The position numbers were made by a program, and so were the translations under genes. 64,000 nt of DNA, taken from Duganella sp. CF402. Its GTDB lineage: Bacteria; Pseudomonadota; Gammaproteobacteria; Burkholderiales; Burkholderiaceae_D. The stretch spans positions 124,001 to 188,000 of the forward strand of contig NZ_FOBG01000002.1 in the NCBI RefSeq assembly GCF_900109645.1. The letters are read 5' to 3'. Below, piece after piece: positions 34,320 to 46,022 of the stretch. Each line of letters starts with the position of its first letter. Position 1 is the stretch's first letter. The notes beneath the pieces are model-generated. The model ran no database searches. It saw only the letters and a list, made by a program, of their open reading frames with translations, and had not been told where the DNA came from.

Positions 34320-34363
34320 AAGCGCTTATACCTAAAGCCGCTATGCAAATGCGGAACTCTTAC

Positions 34364-34392
34364 TTTGCCAGCCATGCTGGCCAACCTACAAT
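34364..34392 (+). promoter_or_regulatory. Candidate sigma-70 promoter of the GroEL paralogue
   Basis: TTTGCC (34364-34369), 17-base spacer, TACAAT (34387-34392), about 30 bases before the ATG. No CIRCE repeat or sigma-32-like sequence was noticed. Confidence 0.4.
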
Positions 34393-34422
34393 CGGCGCAA
34401 TGACCGTTTATCGAGAGAAGAG

Positions 34423-36042
<1,620 letters not shown>

Positions 36043-36111
36043 ACGTCGCGGCGACTCGCTCTCAGCATGGATTCCCGCCTGCGCGGGAATGACGCGGTGG
36101 CGCGGTGGGGT

Positions 36112-36741
36112 TTAGCGAGCTTGCGCCTTGGCGATACTGGCGGCGATGGAGCGGCCGATATCCGAATCGGCCGGCACCAGCGCCAGTATCTTCTTCCACG
36201 GCTTGACGGCATTCGCCACATCGCCCCGTTCCAGCGCCGCGCTGCCGGACAAGGCCAGCGCCTGCAAGTGATTCGGATTAAGCGCCAGGGCCTTCGCCAG
36301 CAGCGCCTCAGGCTCGCCAACCAGACTGCTGTTCGCCGTCATCCCCAGCACCACCGCATAATCGACCATCACATCCGGATTGTCCGGTTCCAGCGCCAAC
36401 AGGTGCCGATACGCGTCGGCCGCCTGATCGAAGCGCCGCAGCGTCTCATACGACCGGGCCAGCATGCGCCAGCCGGCAGCATCGTCGGGCTGCTGCGCCA
36501 GCCGCGCGGCCAGGCGCGACACCATTTGCTCAACCTGCGCCGGCCCAACCTCGGCCACCGCTTCCGGCACCGGCCGTAAGCCATTCGGATTCCCCAGCAC
36601 CACATACAGCGACACCGCCGCCAGCGGCAGCAATACAGCTATCGCCGACGCCAGCGCGCGCTGTTTGCGCCACAGCGGCGGCACCACAAATCCCAGACCG
36701 CCGGCCAGCATGCCGCCGGCGGCAACGATAAAACCGCTCAT
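36112..36741 (-). CDS. ccmI: Cytochrome c biogenesis TPR protein CcmI (CcmH C-terminal part/NrfG-like)
   Basis: About 209 residues from ATG 36741, which overlaps the ccmH stop by one base. Two N-terminal membrane helices (FIVAAGGMLAGGLGFVVPPLW; ALASAIAVLLPLAAVSLYVVL) flank a short loop; then a periplasmic TPR domain (WRMLARSYETLRRFDQAADAYRHLL). It delivers apocytochrome c to the haem lyase CcmFH. Last gene of the ccm cluster. Confidence 0.92.
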   Translation of the reverse strand: MSGFIVAAGGMLAGGLGFVVPPLWRKQRALASAIAVLLPLAAVSLYVVLGNPNGLRPVPEAVAEVGPAQVEQMVSRLAARLAQQPDDAAGWRMLARSYETLRRFDQAADAYRHLLALEPDNPDVMVDYAVVLGMTANSSLVGEPEALLAKALALNPNHLQALALSGSAALERGDVANAVKPWKKILALVPADSDIGRSIAASIAKAQAR

Positions 36742-37139
36742 CAAACCTCCTCCAACGCATCCTCGCGCAATTCACGGCGGCGCAAGTTGTACAGCAAGGC
36801 GGTACAACCTGCGGCCAGCACCACAAACGGCCCAAGCCACAACACCATCGTCATCGCCTTGAACGGCGGCCGGTACAACACAAAGTCGCCATAGCGCTGC
36901 ACCATGAAATCGATCACTTCCTGCTCCGAACGCCCCTGCGACAACTGCAAGCGTGCCTCGCGCTTCAAGTCCACCGCCAGTTGCGCATGCGAATCGGCGA
37001 TGCTCTGGTTCTGGCACACCAGGCAACGTAACTGCTCCGCCACGTGATTGACGCGCCGCTCCAGCAGCGCCGTATCCGTAGCCGCATTGGCGGCGATGCC
37101 CCAGCAAAACAGCAGCATGGCAGCCCAGCGCCTAACCAT
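36741..37139 (-). CDS. ccmH: Cytochrome c maturation protein CcmH
   Basis: About 132 residues from ATG 37139; signal sequence (RRWAAMLLFCWGIAANA), the thiol motif LRCLVCQNQSIADSHA, and a C-terminal membrane helix (MVLWLGPFVVLAAGCTALL). Reduces apocytochrome cysteines before haem attachment. It begins inside the end of ccmG (8-base overlap). Confidence 0.95.
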   Translation of the reverse strand: MVRRWAAMLLFCWGIAANAATDTALLERRVNHVAEQLRCLVCQNQSIADSHAQLAVDLKREARLQLSQGRSEQEVIDFMVQRYGDFVLYRPPFKAMTMVLWLGPFVVLAAGCTALLYNLRRRELREDALEEV

Positions 37140-37659
37140 GATCAAGCTCGCGAATCAAAGGCAGCAGCTTGTCGTTGATGATTTCCTGCGTCACCGGCCC
37201 GGTCAGCTTCAGGCGGATCAATCCCTGCTTGTCGATGACGAAGGTCTCCGGCACGCCATACACGCCAAACTCGATGCCGGCCTTGCCATCGCCATCAAAC
37301 GCCGAAACGCTGTATGGATTGCCCACCTCGCGCAGCCATTGCAGGCTGTCGCCGCGCTGGTCGTTGTAATTCAGGCCCACCACCGGCGCCACCGCCAGCT
37401 TCGACAACGCCAGCAAAGCCGGATGCTCGGCGCGGCATGGACCGCACCACGACGCCCACACATTCAGCACCCACACCTTGCCGCGCATATCGCTGGAACG
37501 GAACACGCTACTCCCGTCCTCCACCTGCGGCAGTGTGATCTCCGGCGCGCGCTTGCCGATCAGGGGTGACGGAATCTCCTGCGGCTTAAGCCGCAGGCCC
37601 ACGCCCAGCAACACCAGCAATAGCGCGAAGCCGCTCAGCGGCAGTATGTATCGTTTCAT
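37132..37659 (-). CDS. ccmG: Thiol:disulfide interchange protein CcmG/DsbE
   Basis: 175 residues: N-terminal membrane anchor (ILPLSGFALLLVLLGVGL), thioredoxin fold with WASWCGPCRAEHP (CxxC near residues 80-83), family insert and GVYGVPETFVIDKQG cis-proline. Keeps apocytochrome thiols reduced. Its first 74 bases overlap the end of ccmF, more than usual. Confidence 0.95.
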   Translation of the reverse strand: MKRYILPLSGFALLLVLLGVGLRLKPQEIPSPLIGKRAPEITLPQVEDGSSVFRSSDMRGKVWVLNVWASWCGPCRAEHPALLALSKLAVAPVVGLNYNDQRGDSLQWLREVGNPYSVSAFDGDGKAGIEFGVYGVPETFVIDKQGLIRLKLTGPVTQEIINDKLLPLIRELDHG

Positions 37660-39604
37660 CTTCCTTCCTCTTCACATAAGAACGGTAGCGGCGGTCGGAT
37701 GCCGACAGCAGCCCACCGGCCGCGATAATCAGGCAGCCGCCCCAGACCCAACCCATGAACGGCTTATGCTGCATGCGCACCAGCCACGCGCCATCCTTGC
37801 CTGGCTCGCCGAGCGACAGGTAGACATCACGCGTAAAACCGCGATCGATGGCTGCTTCCGTCATCGGCATCTGCTGCACGGTGTAGTAGCGCTTCTCCGG
37901 CTGCAGGAGCAGCACGCGGCCATCGGGACCATGTACTTCGAAAGTGGCGCGTGCCGCCACGTAGTTCGGGCCATCTACCTTTTGCAGGTTGGTGAAGCTG
38001 TAGCGCCAGCCGTTGCTGACCACACTTTCGCCCACCTGCAGGCTGGCATCCTCCGACACTTCGCCGCCCTTGACCAGCGCGACGCCGACCACAAACACCG
38101 CCACGCCGGCGTGCGCCGCCAACATGCCCCAGTAACTCAATGGCTGCTTGGCGACATGGCGCGCCAGCGTCACGCCCTCGCCTACCGACGACAGGCGTTC
38201 CAGCACATGCTGCGCGCAGCCCAGCAGAATCCAGGCCGCCAGCATCAACCCTGCCGCCATTGCCGGCGTAAACTTCCAGCCCAGCCACAAGGCCAGCCCA
38301 AACAGCAGCGAGACCTGCGCGATTTTCGCCAAGCGCGCCGCCACGCCGCGCCAGTCGTCGCGCCGCCATGCGACGAACGGCGACGCCGCCATCAACAGCA
38401 GCACCGGCAACAGCAGCGGAACGAACACCGATTCGAAATACGGCGCACCGACCGATATCTTGCCGAGGTCCAGCGCATCGAGGAACAGCGGGTACAAGGT
38501 GCCGAGCAGGATGGTGGCGGCGGCCGTCAGCAGCAGCACGTTATTCAACAGCAGAAGAGATTCACGCGAGAACAGCGCAAAGCGTTCACCCAATCCCACC
38601 GTCGGCGCACGCCACGCATACAGCGCCAGCGAACCGCCGATCACCAGCGCCAGGAAGACCAGGATGAACAGGCCACGGCGCGGATCGGTGGCAAAGGCAT
38701 GCACCGACGTCAGCACGCCGGAGCGCACCAGGAAAGTCCCCAGCAGCGACAGCGAGAACGCCACGATGGCCAGCAGTACGGTCCAGTTCTTGAAGCTGCC
38801 GCGCTTTTCCGTCACCGCCAGCGAGTGAATCAGCGCCGTGCCAACCAGCCAGGGCATGAAGGACGCATTTTCAACCGCATCCCAGAACCACCATCCGCCC
38901 CAGCCCAATTCGTAATAGGCCCAGAAACTGCCCATGAAGATGCCCAGCGTGAGGAAGGCCCACGCCACCAGCGTCCAAGGACGCGACCAGCGCGCCCACG
39001 CCGCATTCAGTTCGCCGCCCAGCAGCGCCGCAATCGCAAACGCGAACGCCACCGAAAAGCCGACATAGCCCATGTAGAGCAGCGGCGGATGGATAATCAT
39101 GCCGAAGTCCTGCAGCAGCGGATTGAGGTCGCGGCCATCGCGCGCGGCCGGCAGCAGGCGGTCGAAGGGATTGGATGTGAACAGCATGAACAGCAGGAAG
39201 CCGACGCTGACCCACGCCATCACGCCCAGCACGCGCGCTACGAACGGCGGTGGCAACTGGCGGCTGAAGCGCGCCACGGCGGCAGTCCAGCAGGCGAGGA
39301 TCAATACCCACAACAGCAGCGAGCCTTCATGCCCGCCCCACAGCGCCGCCACGCGGTAGTGCAGCGGCAGCATGGAGTTGGAGTTCGACGCCACATAGGC
39401 CACCGAGAAATCGTTGTTGACGAACGCCGCCAGCAGGCAGCCGAACGCAAATACCACGAAGCTGAACTGCCCCACCGCCGCCGGCCGCGCCAGTGCGATC
39501 CAGTGCGGCTTGCCGCGCCAGGCGCCCAGCAGCGGCAGGCTGCCCTGCACCAGCGCCAGGCACAGTGCGATCATCAGCGCGAAATTGCCCAATTCAGGAA
39601 TCAT
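37586..39604 (-). CDS. ccmF: Cytochrome c haem lyase subunit CcmF
   Basis: 672 residues with about fifteen membrane helices. The tryptophan-rich haem-handling motif WGGWWFWDAVENASFMPWL is present, as is the family start MIPELGNFALMIALCLALVQ. Transfers haem from CcmE to apocytochrome. ATG overlaps the ccmE stop by four bases. A hydrophilic tail of about 25 residues after SASDRRYRSY runs into ccmG. Confidence 0.96.
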   Translation of the reverse strand: MIPELGNFALMIALCLALVQGSLPLLGAWRGKPHWIALARPAAVGQFSFVVFAFGCLLAAFVNNDFSVAYVASNSNSMLPLHYRVAALWGGHEGSLLLWVLILACWTAAVARFSRQLPPPFVARVLGVMAWVSVGFLLFMLFTSNPFDRLLPAARDGRDLNPLLQDFGMIIHPPLLYMGYVGFSVAFAFAIAALLGGELNAAWARWSRPWTLVAWAFLTLGIFMGSFWAYYELGWGGWWFWDAVENASFMPWLVGTALIHSLAVTEKRGSFKNWTVLLAIVAFSLSLLGTFLVRSGVLTSVHAFATDPRRGLFILVFLALVIGGSLALYAWRAPTVGLGERFALFSRESLLLLNNVLLLTAAATILLGTLYPLFLDALDLGKISVGAPYFESVFVPLLLPVLLLMAASPFVAWRRDDWRGVAARLAKIAQVSLLFGLALWLGWKFTPAMAAGLMLAAWILLGCAQHVLERLSSVGEGVTLARHVAKQPLSYWGMLAAHAGVAVFVVGVALVKGGEVSEDASLQVGESVVSNGWRYSFTNLQKVDGPNYVAARATFEVHGPDGRVLLLQPEKRYYTVQQMPMTEAAIDRGFTRDVYLSLGEPGKDGAWLVRMQHKPFMGWVWGGCLIIAAGGLLSASDRRYRSYVKRKEDETIHTAAERLRAIAGVAGRGPAA

Positions 39605-40044
39605 CGATCCACCTTCACACTTTCGCGGCCTTTCTTCAGCGCGTAGGCGGCTTCCGGCGGCATGTAGTTTTCATCGTGCTTGGCCAGCACTTCATCGGCG
39701 ACGAAGCGATGGTCGGCATCCAGCTTGCCCTGCGCGACCACGCCCTTGCCTTCCCTGAACAGGTCCGGCAGGATGCCGCGATAATGCACCGGCAGACTGC
39801 GTCCCGTGTCGGTGACCACGAAGCTGACGCCGACACCATCGGCGTCGCGCTTCAGGCTTGCCGCTTCCACCATGCCGCCCAGACGGAAGCTGCGGTTGTG
39901 CGGCGCTTCGCCGGCCAGCACTTGCGTCGGCGTGTAGAAGAACACCAGGTTCTTGCGGAACGCCGACAGCACCAGCCACGCGGCCAGCGCCAGCGCGGCC
40001 AATGCGGTCGCCAGCAGGAGCAGGCGTTGCTGGCGGCGCGTCAT
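39601..40044 (-). CDS. ccmE: Haem chaperone CcmE
   Basis: 147 residues from ATG 40044: membrane anchor (LLLLATALAALALAAWLVLSAF), OB fold, and the haem-binding motif LAKHDENYMPPE with the covalent histidine. Start chosen from MTRRQQRLLLL and the four-base ATGA overlap with ccmD. Confidence 0.96.
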   Translation of the reverse strand: MTRRQQRLLLLATALAALALAAWLVLSAFRKNLVFFYTPTQVLAGEAPHNRSFRLGGMVEAASLKRDADGVGVSFVVTDTGRSLPVHYRGILPDLFREGKGVVAQGKLDADHRFVADEVLAKHDENYMPPEAAYALKKGRESVKVDR

Positions 40045-40187
40045 GGCCGCTGCTCCGCTGCGCGGTTGCGTGCGCGCAGGGTCCATTGTTCGATCGCCAG
40101 CGCCAGCGCCACTGCGGCCAGCGAGCCCCATACGTAGCGGCCGTAGCCACCCATTGCGATGAAATCGTTCCAGCTGTCCCAGATCAT
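40041..40187 (-). CDS. ccmD: Small haem exporter subunit CcmD
   Basis: 48 residues: MIWDSWNDFIAMGGYGRYVW (family motif F.AMGGYG.YVW) and one membrane helix. Helps release holo-CcmE from CcmABC. Overlaps ccmC and ccmE by four bases each. Confidence 0.93.
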   Translation of the reverse strand: MIWDSWNDFIAMGGYGRYVWGSLAAVALALAIEQWTLRARNRAAEQRP

Positions 40188-40978
40188 TTCGACGCTCCCA
40201 GATGGCGCGGCACCCACGCCGCATGGCGCTCGCGCTCCAGCACGATGGCGCGCAGCCGTTGCAGTACCGCGCCAATGGCGTAGGCCCACAGCGCCAGCGT
40301 CATGATCAGCATCCCCACCAGCATCGGCGTGGCCATCGACGGTGCGCTGCGCAGCGATACCGATGCGCCTTGATGCAGCGTGTTCCACCACTGGACCGAG
40401 AAGTAAATCACCGGCACATTCACCACGCCGACCAGCGCAATCACGGCGCCAGCGCGGTCGGCACGGCGTGGATCAGGGATGGCCGCCTGCAAGGCCATGA
40501 AGCCGATGTACAAGAACAGCAGCAGCAATTCGGAGGTCAGGCGCGCATCCCACACCCACCACGCGCCCCACGTCGGCTTGCCCCACAGGGCGCCGGTCCA
40601 CAGCGCGAGGAAGGTGAACAAGGCGCCGGTGGGCGCCAGCGCGCTGGCCAGCATGGCCGACAGGCGCGTGTTCAACACCAGCCCCACGCCGGCCCAGAAA
40701 GCCATCGCCACGTAGATCAGCATCGACAGCCAGGCCGCCGGCACATGAACGAAGATGATGCGGTAGGCGTCGCCCTGCTGGAAGTCGGTCGGCGCCAGCA
40801 GCAGGCCGATATACAAGCCGGCCAGCGCCAGCAGCGCCGCCGTGCCGTGCAGCCACGGGATCAGGCGCTCCACCAGCGGCAGGCTGGCTTGCGGCGAGGC
40901 GTAGCGCAGCAGGCTTGCGGCGCGCGGCCGGCGTTCATCGATGAGGGTTCCAATTTGAGACACAAGCTTTTCCTTCAA
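40184..40978 (-). CDS. ccmC: Haem exporter/handling protein CcmC
   Basis: 264 residues, six membrane helices, tryptophan-rich motif WGKPTWGAWWVWDARLTSEL and conserved VHVPAAWLSM. Loads haem onto CcmE. The first about 35 residues before the first helix are longer than usual. Confidence 0.96.
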   Translation of the reverse strand: MKEKLVSQIGTLIDERRPRAASLLRYASPQASLPLVERLIPWLHGTAALLALAGLYIGLLLAPTDFQQGDAYRIIFVHVPAAWLSMLIYVAMAFWAGVGLVLNTRLSAMLASALAPTGALFTFLALWTGALWGKPTWGAWWVWDARLTSELLLLFLYIGFMALQAAIPDPRRADRAGAVIALVGVVNVPVIYFSVQWWNTLHQGASVSLRSAPSMATPMLVGMLIMTLALWAYAIGAVLQRLRAIVLERERHAAWVPRHLGASK

Positions 40979-40981
40979 GGT

Positions 40982-41650
40982 TCATTCCAGCGAGATGCGC
41001 AGCGCCGAGGCAGTGGCCCACGGCGCCAGCGCGGCAGCGGCGGCCAGCAGGCCACAGAGCAGCAACAGGTTGGCGTCGGCCAGCGAGCTGCCGGTTTCGG
41101 CCACCGCCGCGCCGGCGCCGAAGATCAGCACCGGCGCCGACAGCGGCAGCACCAGCAGCGCCACCAGCACGCCGCCGCCGCGCACATCCAGCGTCAGCGC
41201 CGCGCCAATCGCGCCCACCAGGCTCAGAGCCGGCGTGCCGACCAGCAGGCTCAGTGCCAGTGCGATAGTGGCGTCGGCGTCCAGCCCGAATTGCAGCGCC
41301 AGCAAGGGCGTCAGCAACACCAGCGGCAGGCCGCTGATCAGCCAGTGCGCGATTACCTTCCCGGCCACGATCAGCGCCAGCGGCTCGGGTGACAGCAGCA
41401 GTTGTTCCAGCGTGCCGTCCGCGTGATCGGCGCCGAACAGGCGTTGCAGCGCCAGCGTGCTGGCCAACAGCGCCGCCACCCACAACGCGCCCGGCGCCAG
41501 GGTACGCAGCAGTTCCGGCTCCGGCCCCACGCCCAGTGGGAACAACGCGCCCACGATGCAGAAAAACACCAGGGTTCCCAACACATCGGTGCGGCGACGG
41601 AACGCCAGCAGCAGGTCGCGGCGGATCACATGCAGCAGCGCGTTCAGCAT
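40982..41650 (-). CDS. ccmB: Haem exporter permease CcmB
   Basis: 222 residues, six membrane helices, typical start LLHVIRRDLLLAFRRRTDVLGTL and E/D-rich segment GADHADGTLEQLLLSPEPL. Membrane part of the CcmAB ABC complex that releases holo-CcmE. Overlaps ccmA by seven bases. Confidence 0.95.
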   Translation of the reverse strand: MLNALLHVIRRDLLLAFRRRTDVLGTLVFFCIVGALFPLGVGPEPELLRTLAPGALWVAALLASTLALQRLFGADHADGTLEQLLLSPEPLALIVAGKVIAHWLISGLPLVLLTPLLALQFGLDADATIALALSLLVGTPALSLVGAIGAALTLDVRGGGVLVALLVLPLSAPVLIFGAGAAVAETGSSLADANLLLLCGLLAAAAALAPWATASALRISLE

Positions 41651-42281
41651 GCGGCCAACTGATCGAGGTCAAACTGCTCCAGGCGGCGCGCTTGCAGCGC
41701 CTGCGCCTGGTGCGTGGTGTAGACCAGGATGCCGCCATCGGCCAGGTGCCGGTTCAGCGTGGCGCACAGTGTCTGCACCGCCGGCTGGTCCAGCGCGACG
41801 AATGGTTCATCCAGCAGCAGCAGGGGCGGCAACGGTTCGACCGCCAGCCGCGCCAGCGCCACACGACGGCGCTGGCCCTGCGACAGTGCGCGCGCCGGCC
41901 GCGTGGCTTGCGCGCCCAGGCCTACGCTATCCAATGCATCCAGTGCCTGCTGACGGCTGCAAGCGACGCCGGACAGCGTGCTGCTCATGGCGACGTTTTC
42001 CCATGCCAGCAGATCGTCCTTCACGGCGGCGGCGTGGCCGCAGTAGATTAGCTGACGGTAGTAGTCCTCGCGCAGGCGTTCGATCGGCGCGCCGTTCCAG
42101 CGCACCTCACCCAGCAACGGCCGTCCCAGGCCGCACAGCACGCGCAGCAAACTGGTTTTGCCGCTGCCGTTGCGGCCCTTGAGCCACAAGGCTTCGCCGC
42201 CCTGCAGTTCGAAACTCAGGTCGCTGAACAGCTGGCGGTCGCCGCGTCCGCACGCCAGCTGGTGTACTTGCAGGGCCGCCA

Positions 42282-42282
<1 letters not shown>
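41644..42282 (-). CDS. ccmA: Haem exporter ATP-binding protein CcmA
   Basis: 212 residues: Walker A GRNGSGKTSLLR, signature LSQGQRRRVALARL, Walker B PLLLLDEPFVALD, H-loop TTHQ. First ccm gene; the activator gene upstream ends on the base where ccmA begins (TGATG). Confidence 0.96.
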
Positions 42283-43412
<1,130 letters not shown>

Positions 43413-43475
43413 AGCACATCCCGTTCATTGTTATTAAGTAGTCACTACAGACTACGGCCAATTTGCTGCGGCGCA

Positions 43476-43515
43476 CACGAATCATTCCGACAATGTAAAT
43501 TCACATTTTGGATAA
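43476..43515. promoter_or_regulatory. 40-bp motif upstream of the sigma-54 activator gene
   Basis: 31 of 40 bases are identical to 44977-45016 upstream of metY, same orientation and similar distance to the gene (63 versus 55 bases). Core: GAAT-N-ATTCC ... CATTYYGGATAA. Probably a shared operator or promoter, possibly for a sulfur regulator such as CysB. Confidence 0.6.
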
Positions 43516-43606
43516 AGACACGTCGCCCCTATGAGCAAGGAAGCCTTATGGGAACTGGGACTGTTGTATTTACATACGATGTTACAAAGTGGTGAAAACC
43601 GTGCAT

Positions 43607-43638
43607 CAGGCCACCAGATATGCAACACCAGTGGCCTG
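43607..43638 (-). terminator. Inverted repeat after metY
   Basis: CAGGCCAC and GTGGCCTG arms with a 16-base loop, just after the metY stop on the minus strand. No T-run; weak terminator candidate. Confidence 0.4.
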
Positions 43639-43649
43639 CGTATCAAGGA

Positions 43650-44921
43650 TTAAACCGCCGCGAGTGCCTGTTCGAGGTCGGCCAGCAAGTCGTCGCTGTG
43701 CTCGATGCCAATCGACAGCCGCACCGTATCCACAGTCACGCCTGCCTTCGCCAGTTCCTCCTCGTTGAGCTGGCGGTGCGTGGTGGAGGCAGGATGGCAG
43801 GCCAGCGACTTGGCATCGCCGATATTGACCAGCCGCGTGAACAGCTTGAGCGCATCCTGGAAGCGCGCCCCGCCCTCTTTCCCGCCCTGCACACCGAACG
43901 TCAGCACGCCGGATGGACGGCCGCCCAGGTATTTGCGCGCCAGTGCGTGGTCGCGATGGTCTTCCAGCCCGGCGTAATTGACCCACTTGACCTTCGGGTG
44001 CCGGCCGAGGAACTGCGCCACCTTGCGCGTGTTCTCGACGATGCGTTCCATGCGCAGCGCCAGCGTTTCGATGCCCTGCAAGATCAGGAAGGCGTTAAAT
44101 GGCGACAACGCCGCGCCGGTATTCCGCAGCGGCACCACGCGCGCGCGGCCGATGTAGGCGGCCGGGCCCAGCGCGTCGGTGTAGACCACACCGTGGTAAG
44201 ACACGTCCGGCTCGTTGAGGCGCTTGAAGCGCTGCTTGTGCTGGGCCCACGGGAATTTGCCGGAATCGACAATCGCGCCGCCGATCGAGTTGCCGTGGCC
44301 GCCCAGGTATTTGGTCAGCGAGTGCACCACGATGTCGGCGCCGTGCTCGATCGGACGCAGCAGGTAGGGCGTGGCCACCGTGTTGTCGACGACCAGCGGC
44401 ACACCGTGGGCATGGGCCACGGCGGCAATCGCTTCAATGTCGGTGATGTTGCCGAGCGGGTTGCCGATCGATTCGATGAACACGGCTTTGGTGCGCTCGT
44501 CGATCAGGCTGGCAAACGATGCCGGGTCGCGCGCATCGGCAAAGCGGGTGCTGATGCCGAACTGCGGCAGCGTGTGGGCGAACAGGTTGTAGGTGCCGCC
44601 GTACAGCGTGGCGGCGGACACGATGTTGTCGCCGGCTTCGGCGATGGTCTGGATGGCGTAGGTGATGGCCGCCTGCCCCGAGGCCAGCGCCAGCGCGCCG
44701 ATGCCGCCCTCCAGCGCCGCCACCCGCTCCTCCAGCACGTTCTGGGTCGGGTTCATGATGCGGGTGTAGATATTGCCCTGCACTTTCAGGTCGAACAGGT
44801 CGGCGCCGTGCTGGGTGTCGTCGAAGGCGTAGGCCACGGTCTGGTAAATCGGCACCGCCACGGCGCGCGTGGTCGGGTCCGGGCTGTAGCCGCCGTGGAC
44901 GGCGATGGTTTCCAGTTTCAT
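43650..44921 (-). CDS. metY: O-acetylhomoserine sulfhydrylase (aminocarboxypropyltransferase)
   Basis: PLP enzyme that makes homocysteine from O-acetylhomoserine and sulfide. 423 residues from ATG 44921 (start MKLETIAVHGGYSPDPTTRA). Seen: YTRIMNPTQNVLEERVAALE, VVDNTVATPYLLRPIEHGADIVVHSLTKYLGGHGN with the PLP lysine, and the family-specific long C-terminal half. Allows direct sulfide use for methionine. Shares its upstream 40-bp motif with the sigma-54 activator gene. Confidence 0.94.
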   Translation of the reverse strand: MKLETIAVHGGYSPDPTTRAVAVPIYQTVAYAFDDTQHGADLFDLKVQGNIYTRIMNPTQNVLEERVAALEGGIGALALASGQAAITYAIQTIAEAGDNIVSAATLYGGTYNLFAHTLPQFGISTRFADARDPASFASLIDERTKAVFIESIGNPLGNITDIEAIAAVAHAHGVPLVVDNTVATPYLLRPIEHGADIVVHSLTKYLGGHGNSIGGAIVDSGKFPWAQHKQRFKRLNEPDVSYHGVVYTDALGPAAYIGRARVVPLRNTGAALSPFNAFLILQGIETLALRMERIVENTRKVAQFLGRHPKVKWVNYAGLEDHRDHALARKYLGGRPSGVLTFGVQGGKEGGARFQDALKLFTRLVNIGDAKSLACHPASTTHRQLNEEELAKAGVTVDTVRLSIGIEHSDDLLADLEQALAAV

Positions 44922-44976
44922 GTTGTCTCCTTGGTCAATGGTGCATAAAACGGTAGCGGGAAACCGCGCCGGCGGC

Positions 44977-45016
44977 CACGAATGATTCCAAAAATACAAA
45001 TACGCATTCCGGATAA
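44977..45016. promoter_or_regulatory. 40-bp motif upstream of metY
   Basis: Partner of 43476-43515 (31/40 identical). It stands between metY (-) and the ECF sigma gene (+) and ends eight bases before the latter's -35, followed by GGATA-AGC-TATCC (45012-45024). Confidence 0.6.
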
Positions 45017-45024
45017 GCTATCCT

Positions 45025-45051
45025 TGTCACAAACCGCGCGGCTGGCGCGTC
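45025..45051 (+). promoter_or_regulatory. ECF41-type promoter of the sigma factor gene
   Basis: TGTCACA-N16-CGTC, the promoter motif described for ECF41 sigma factors, repeated exactly before the downstream target gene. The predicted transcript start (about 45058) is at or next to the ATG, implying a leaderless mRNA. Confidence 0.8.
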
Positions 45052-45059
45052 TAGGATGC

Positions 45060-45935
45060 ATGATGAGCGAAACCTCCACTTTTAACGCGCTGCGACCGCG
45101 CCTGTTTGCCATTGCCTACCGCATGCTGGGCATCCGCGCCGATGCCGAGGATGTGGTGCAGGATGCGTGGCTGCGCTGGCATGGCAGTGATCAGGCGGCC
45201 GTGCAGTCGCCGGAAGCCTGGCTGGTGACCACCACCACCCGGCTGGCCATCGACCGCCTGCGCGCGCGCATGGCGGAACGCGAGTCGTATGTGGGCTGGT
45301 GGCTGCCCGAGCCCATCGTCGAACTGGACGAGCGCACGCCGGAGAGCCATGCGGAACTGGCCAGTGAAGTGTCGATGGCCTTGATGTGGGTGCTGGAGCG
45401 ACTGTCGCCGGAAGAGCGCGCGGCTTTCCTGATGCGGCAAGTGTTCGAGCACGATTACGCCGATATCGCCGACCTGCTGGGCAAGAGCGAAGCCGCCTGC
45501 CGGCAGATGGTGCATCGGGCGCAGGAGCGCGTGCAGCAGCAGGCGCCGCGCTTTTCGGTGCCGCAGGAGCAGCATCATGCGCTGTTGGGCCGCTTCATCG
45601 CCGCCGCACAGGTGGGCGACCGCGCGGCCATGAAGACCATGCTGGCCGACGATGTGCAGCTGGTGGCCGATGGCGGCGGCAAGGTCAACTCCTACCTGCA
45701 CGTGCTGCATGGCGCTGGGCGGGTGGCGGGGTCGTTCTGGTCGCTGGAGCACCAGTATCCGCAGCAAGTGGTGTATCGCCAGGCGCGCGTCAACGGCGGG
45801 CCGGGGCTGGTGCGCTACGTCGACGGCAAGCTGGAATCGGCGCAGGCGTTTGTGATCGAGGACGGGCGCATCGCGGCGGTGTTCATCGTCCGCAATCCGG
45901 ACAAGCTGGCCGGGGTGCCGCAAACTATTTTCTAA
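45060..45935 (+). CDS. sigJ: ECF41-type RNA polymerase sigma factor with SnoaL-like C-terminus
   Basis: About 291 residues. Sigma region 2 (FAIAYRMLGIRADAEDVVQDAWLRW), region 4 (LERLSPEERAAFLMRQVFEHDYADIADLLGKS), then a C-terminal SnoaL-like domain of about 110 residues (LLGRFIAAAQVGDRAAMKTMLADDV...NPDKL) that replaces a separate anti-sigma factor in this group. Adjacent ATGs at 45060 and 45063; AGGA at 45053-45056 fits 45063, but the promoter position suggests a leaderless start at 45060. Probably autoregulated. Confidence 0.92.
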   Translation: MMSETSTFNALRPRLFAIAYRMLGIRADAEDVVQDAWLRWHGSDQAAVQSPEAWLVTTTTRLAIDRLRARMAERESYVGWWLPEPIVELDERTPESHAELASEVSMALMWVLERLSPEERAAFLMRQVFEHDYADIADLLGKSEAACRQMVHRAQERVQQQAPRFSVPQEQHHALLGRFIAAAQVGDRAAMKTMLADDVQLVADGGGKVNSYLHVLHGAGRVAGSFWSLEHQYPQQVVYRQARVNGGPGLVRYVDGKLESAQAFVIEDGRIAAVFIVRNPDKLAGVPQTIF

Positions 45936-45939
45936 AAGC

Positions 45940-45966
45940 TGTCACAAGCGCTGCGAGCGGCCCGTC
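45940..45966 (+). promoter_or_regulatory. ECF41-type promoter of the decarboxylase-like gene
   Basis: TGTCACA-N16-CGTC, identical elements and spacing to 45025-45051. Transcript start predicted near 45973, about 50 bases before the ATG at 46023. Confidence 0.85.
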
Positions 45967-46022
45967 TTACAGGTATGGAGGGCGCAATGGTGTGTTCTCC
46001 GCTGACACTGAGAGGCACTATC

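Noticed and set aside
44922..44976. Sigma-54 promoter before metY
   Set aside because: TGG...GG patterns occur but no GC stands at the required ten-base distance.
45975..46022. Upstream ATG as start of the AhpD-like protein
   Set aside because: It would begin within a few bases of the predicted transcript start and adds residues not expected for the family; ATG 46023 is preferred.
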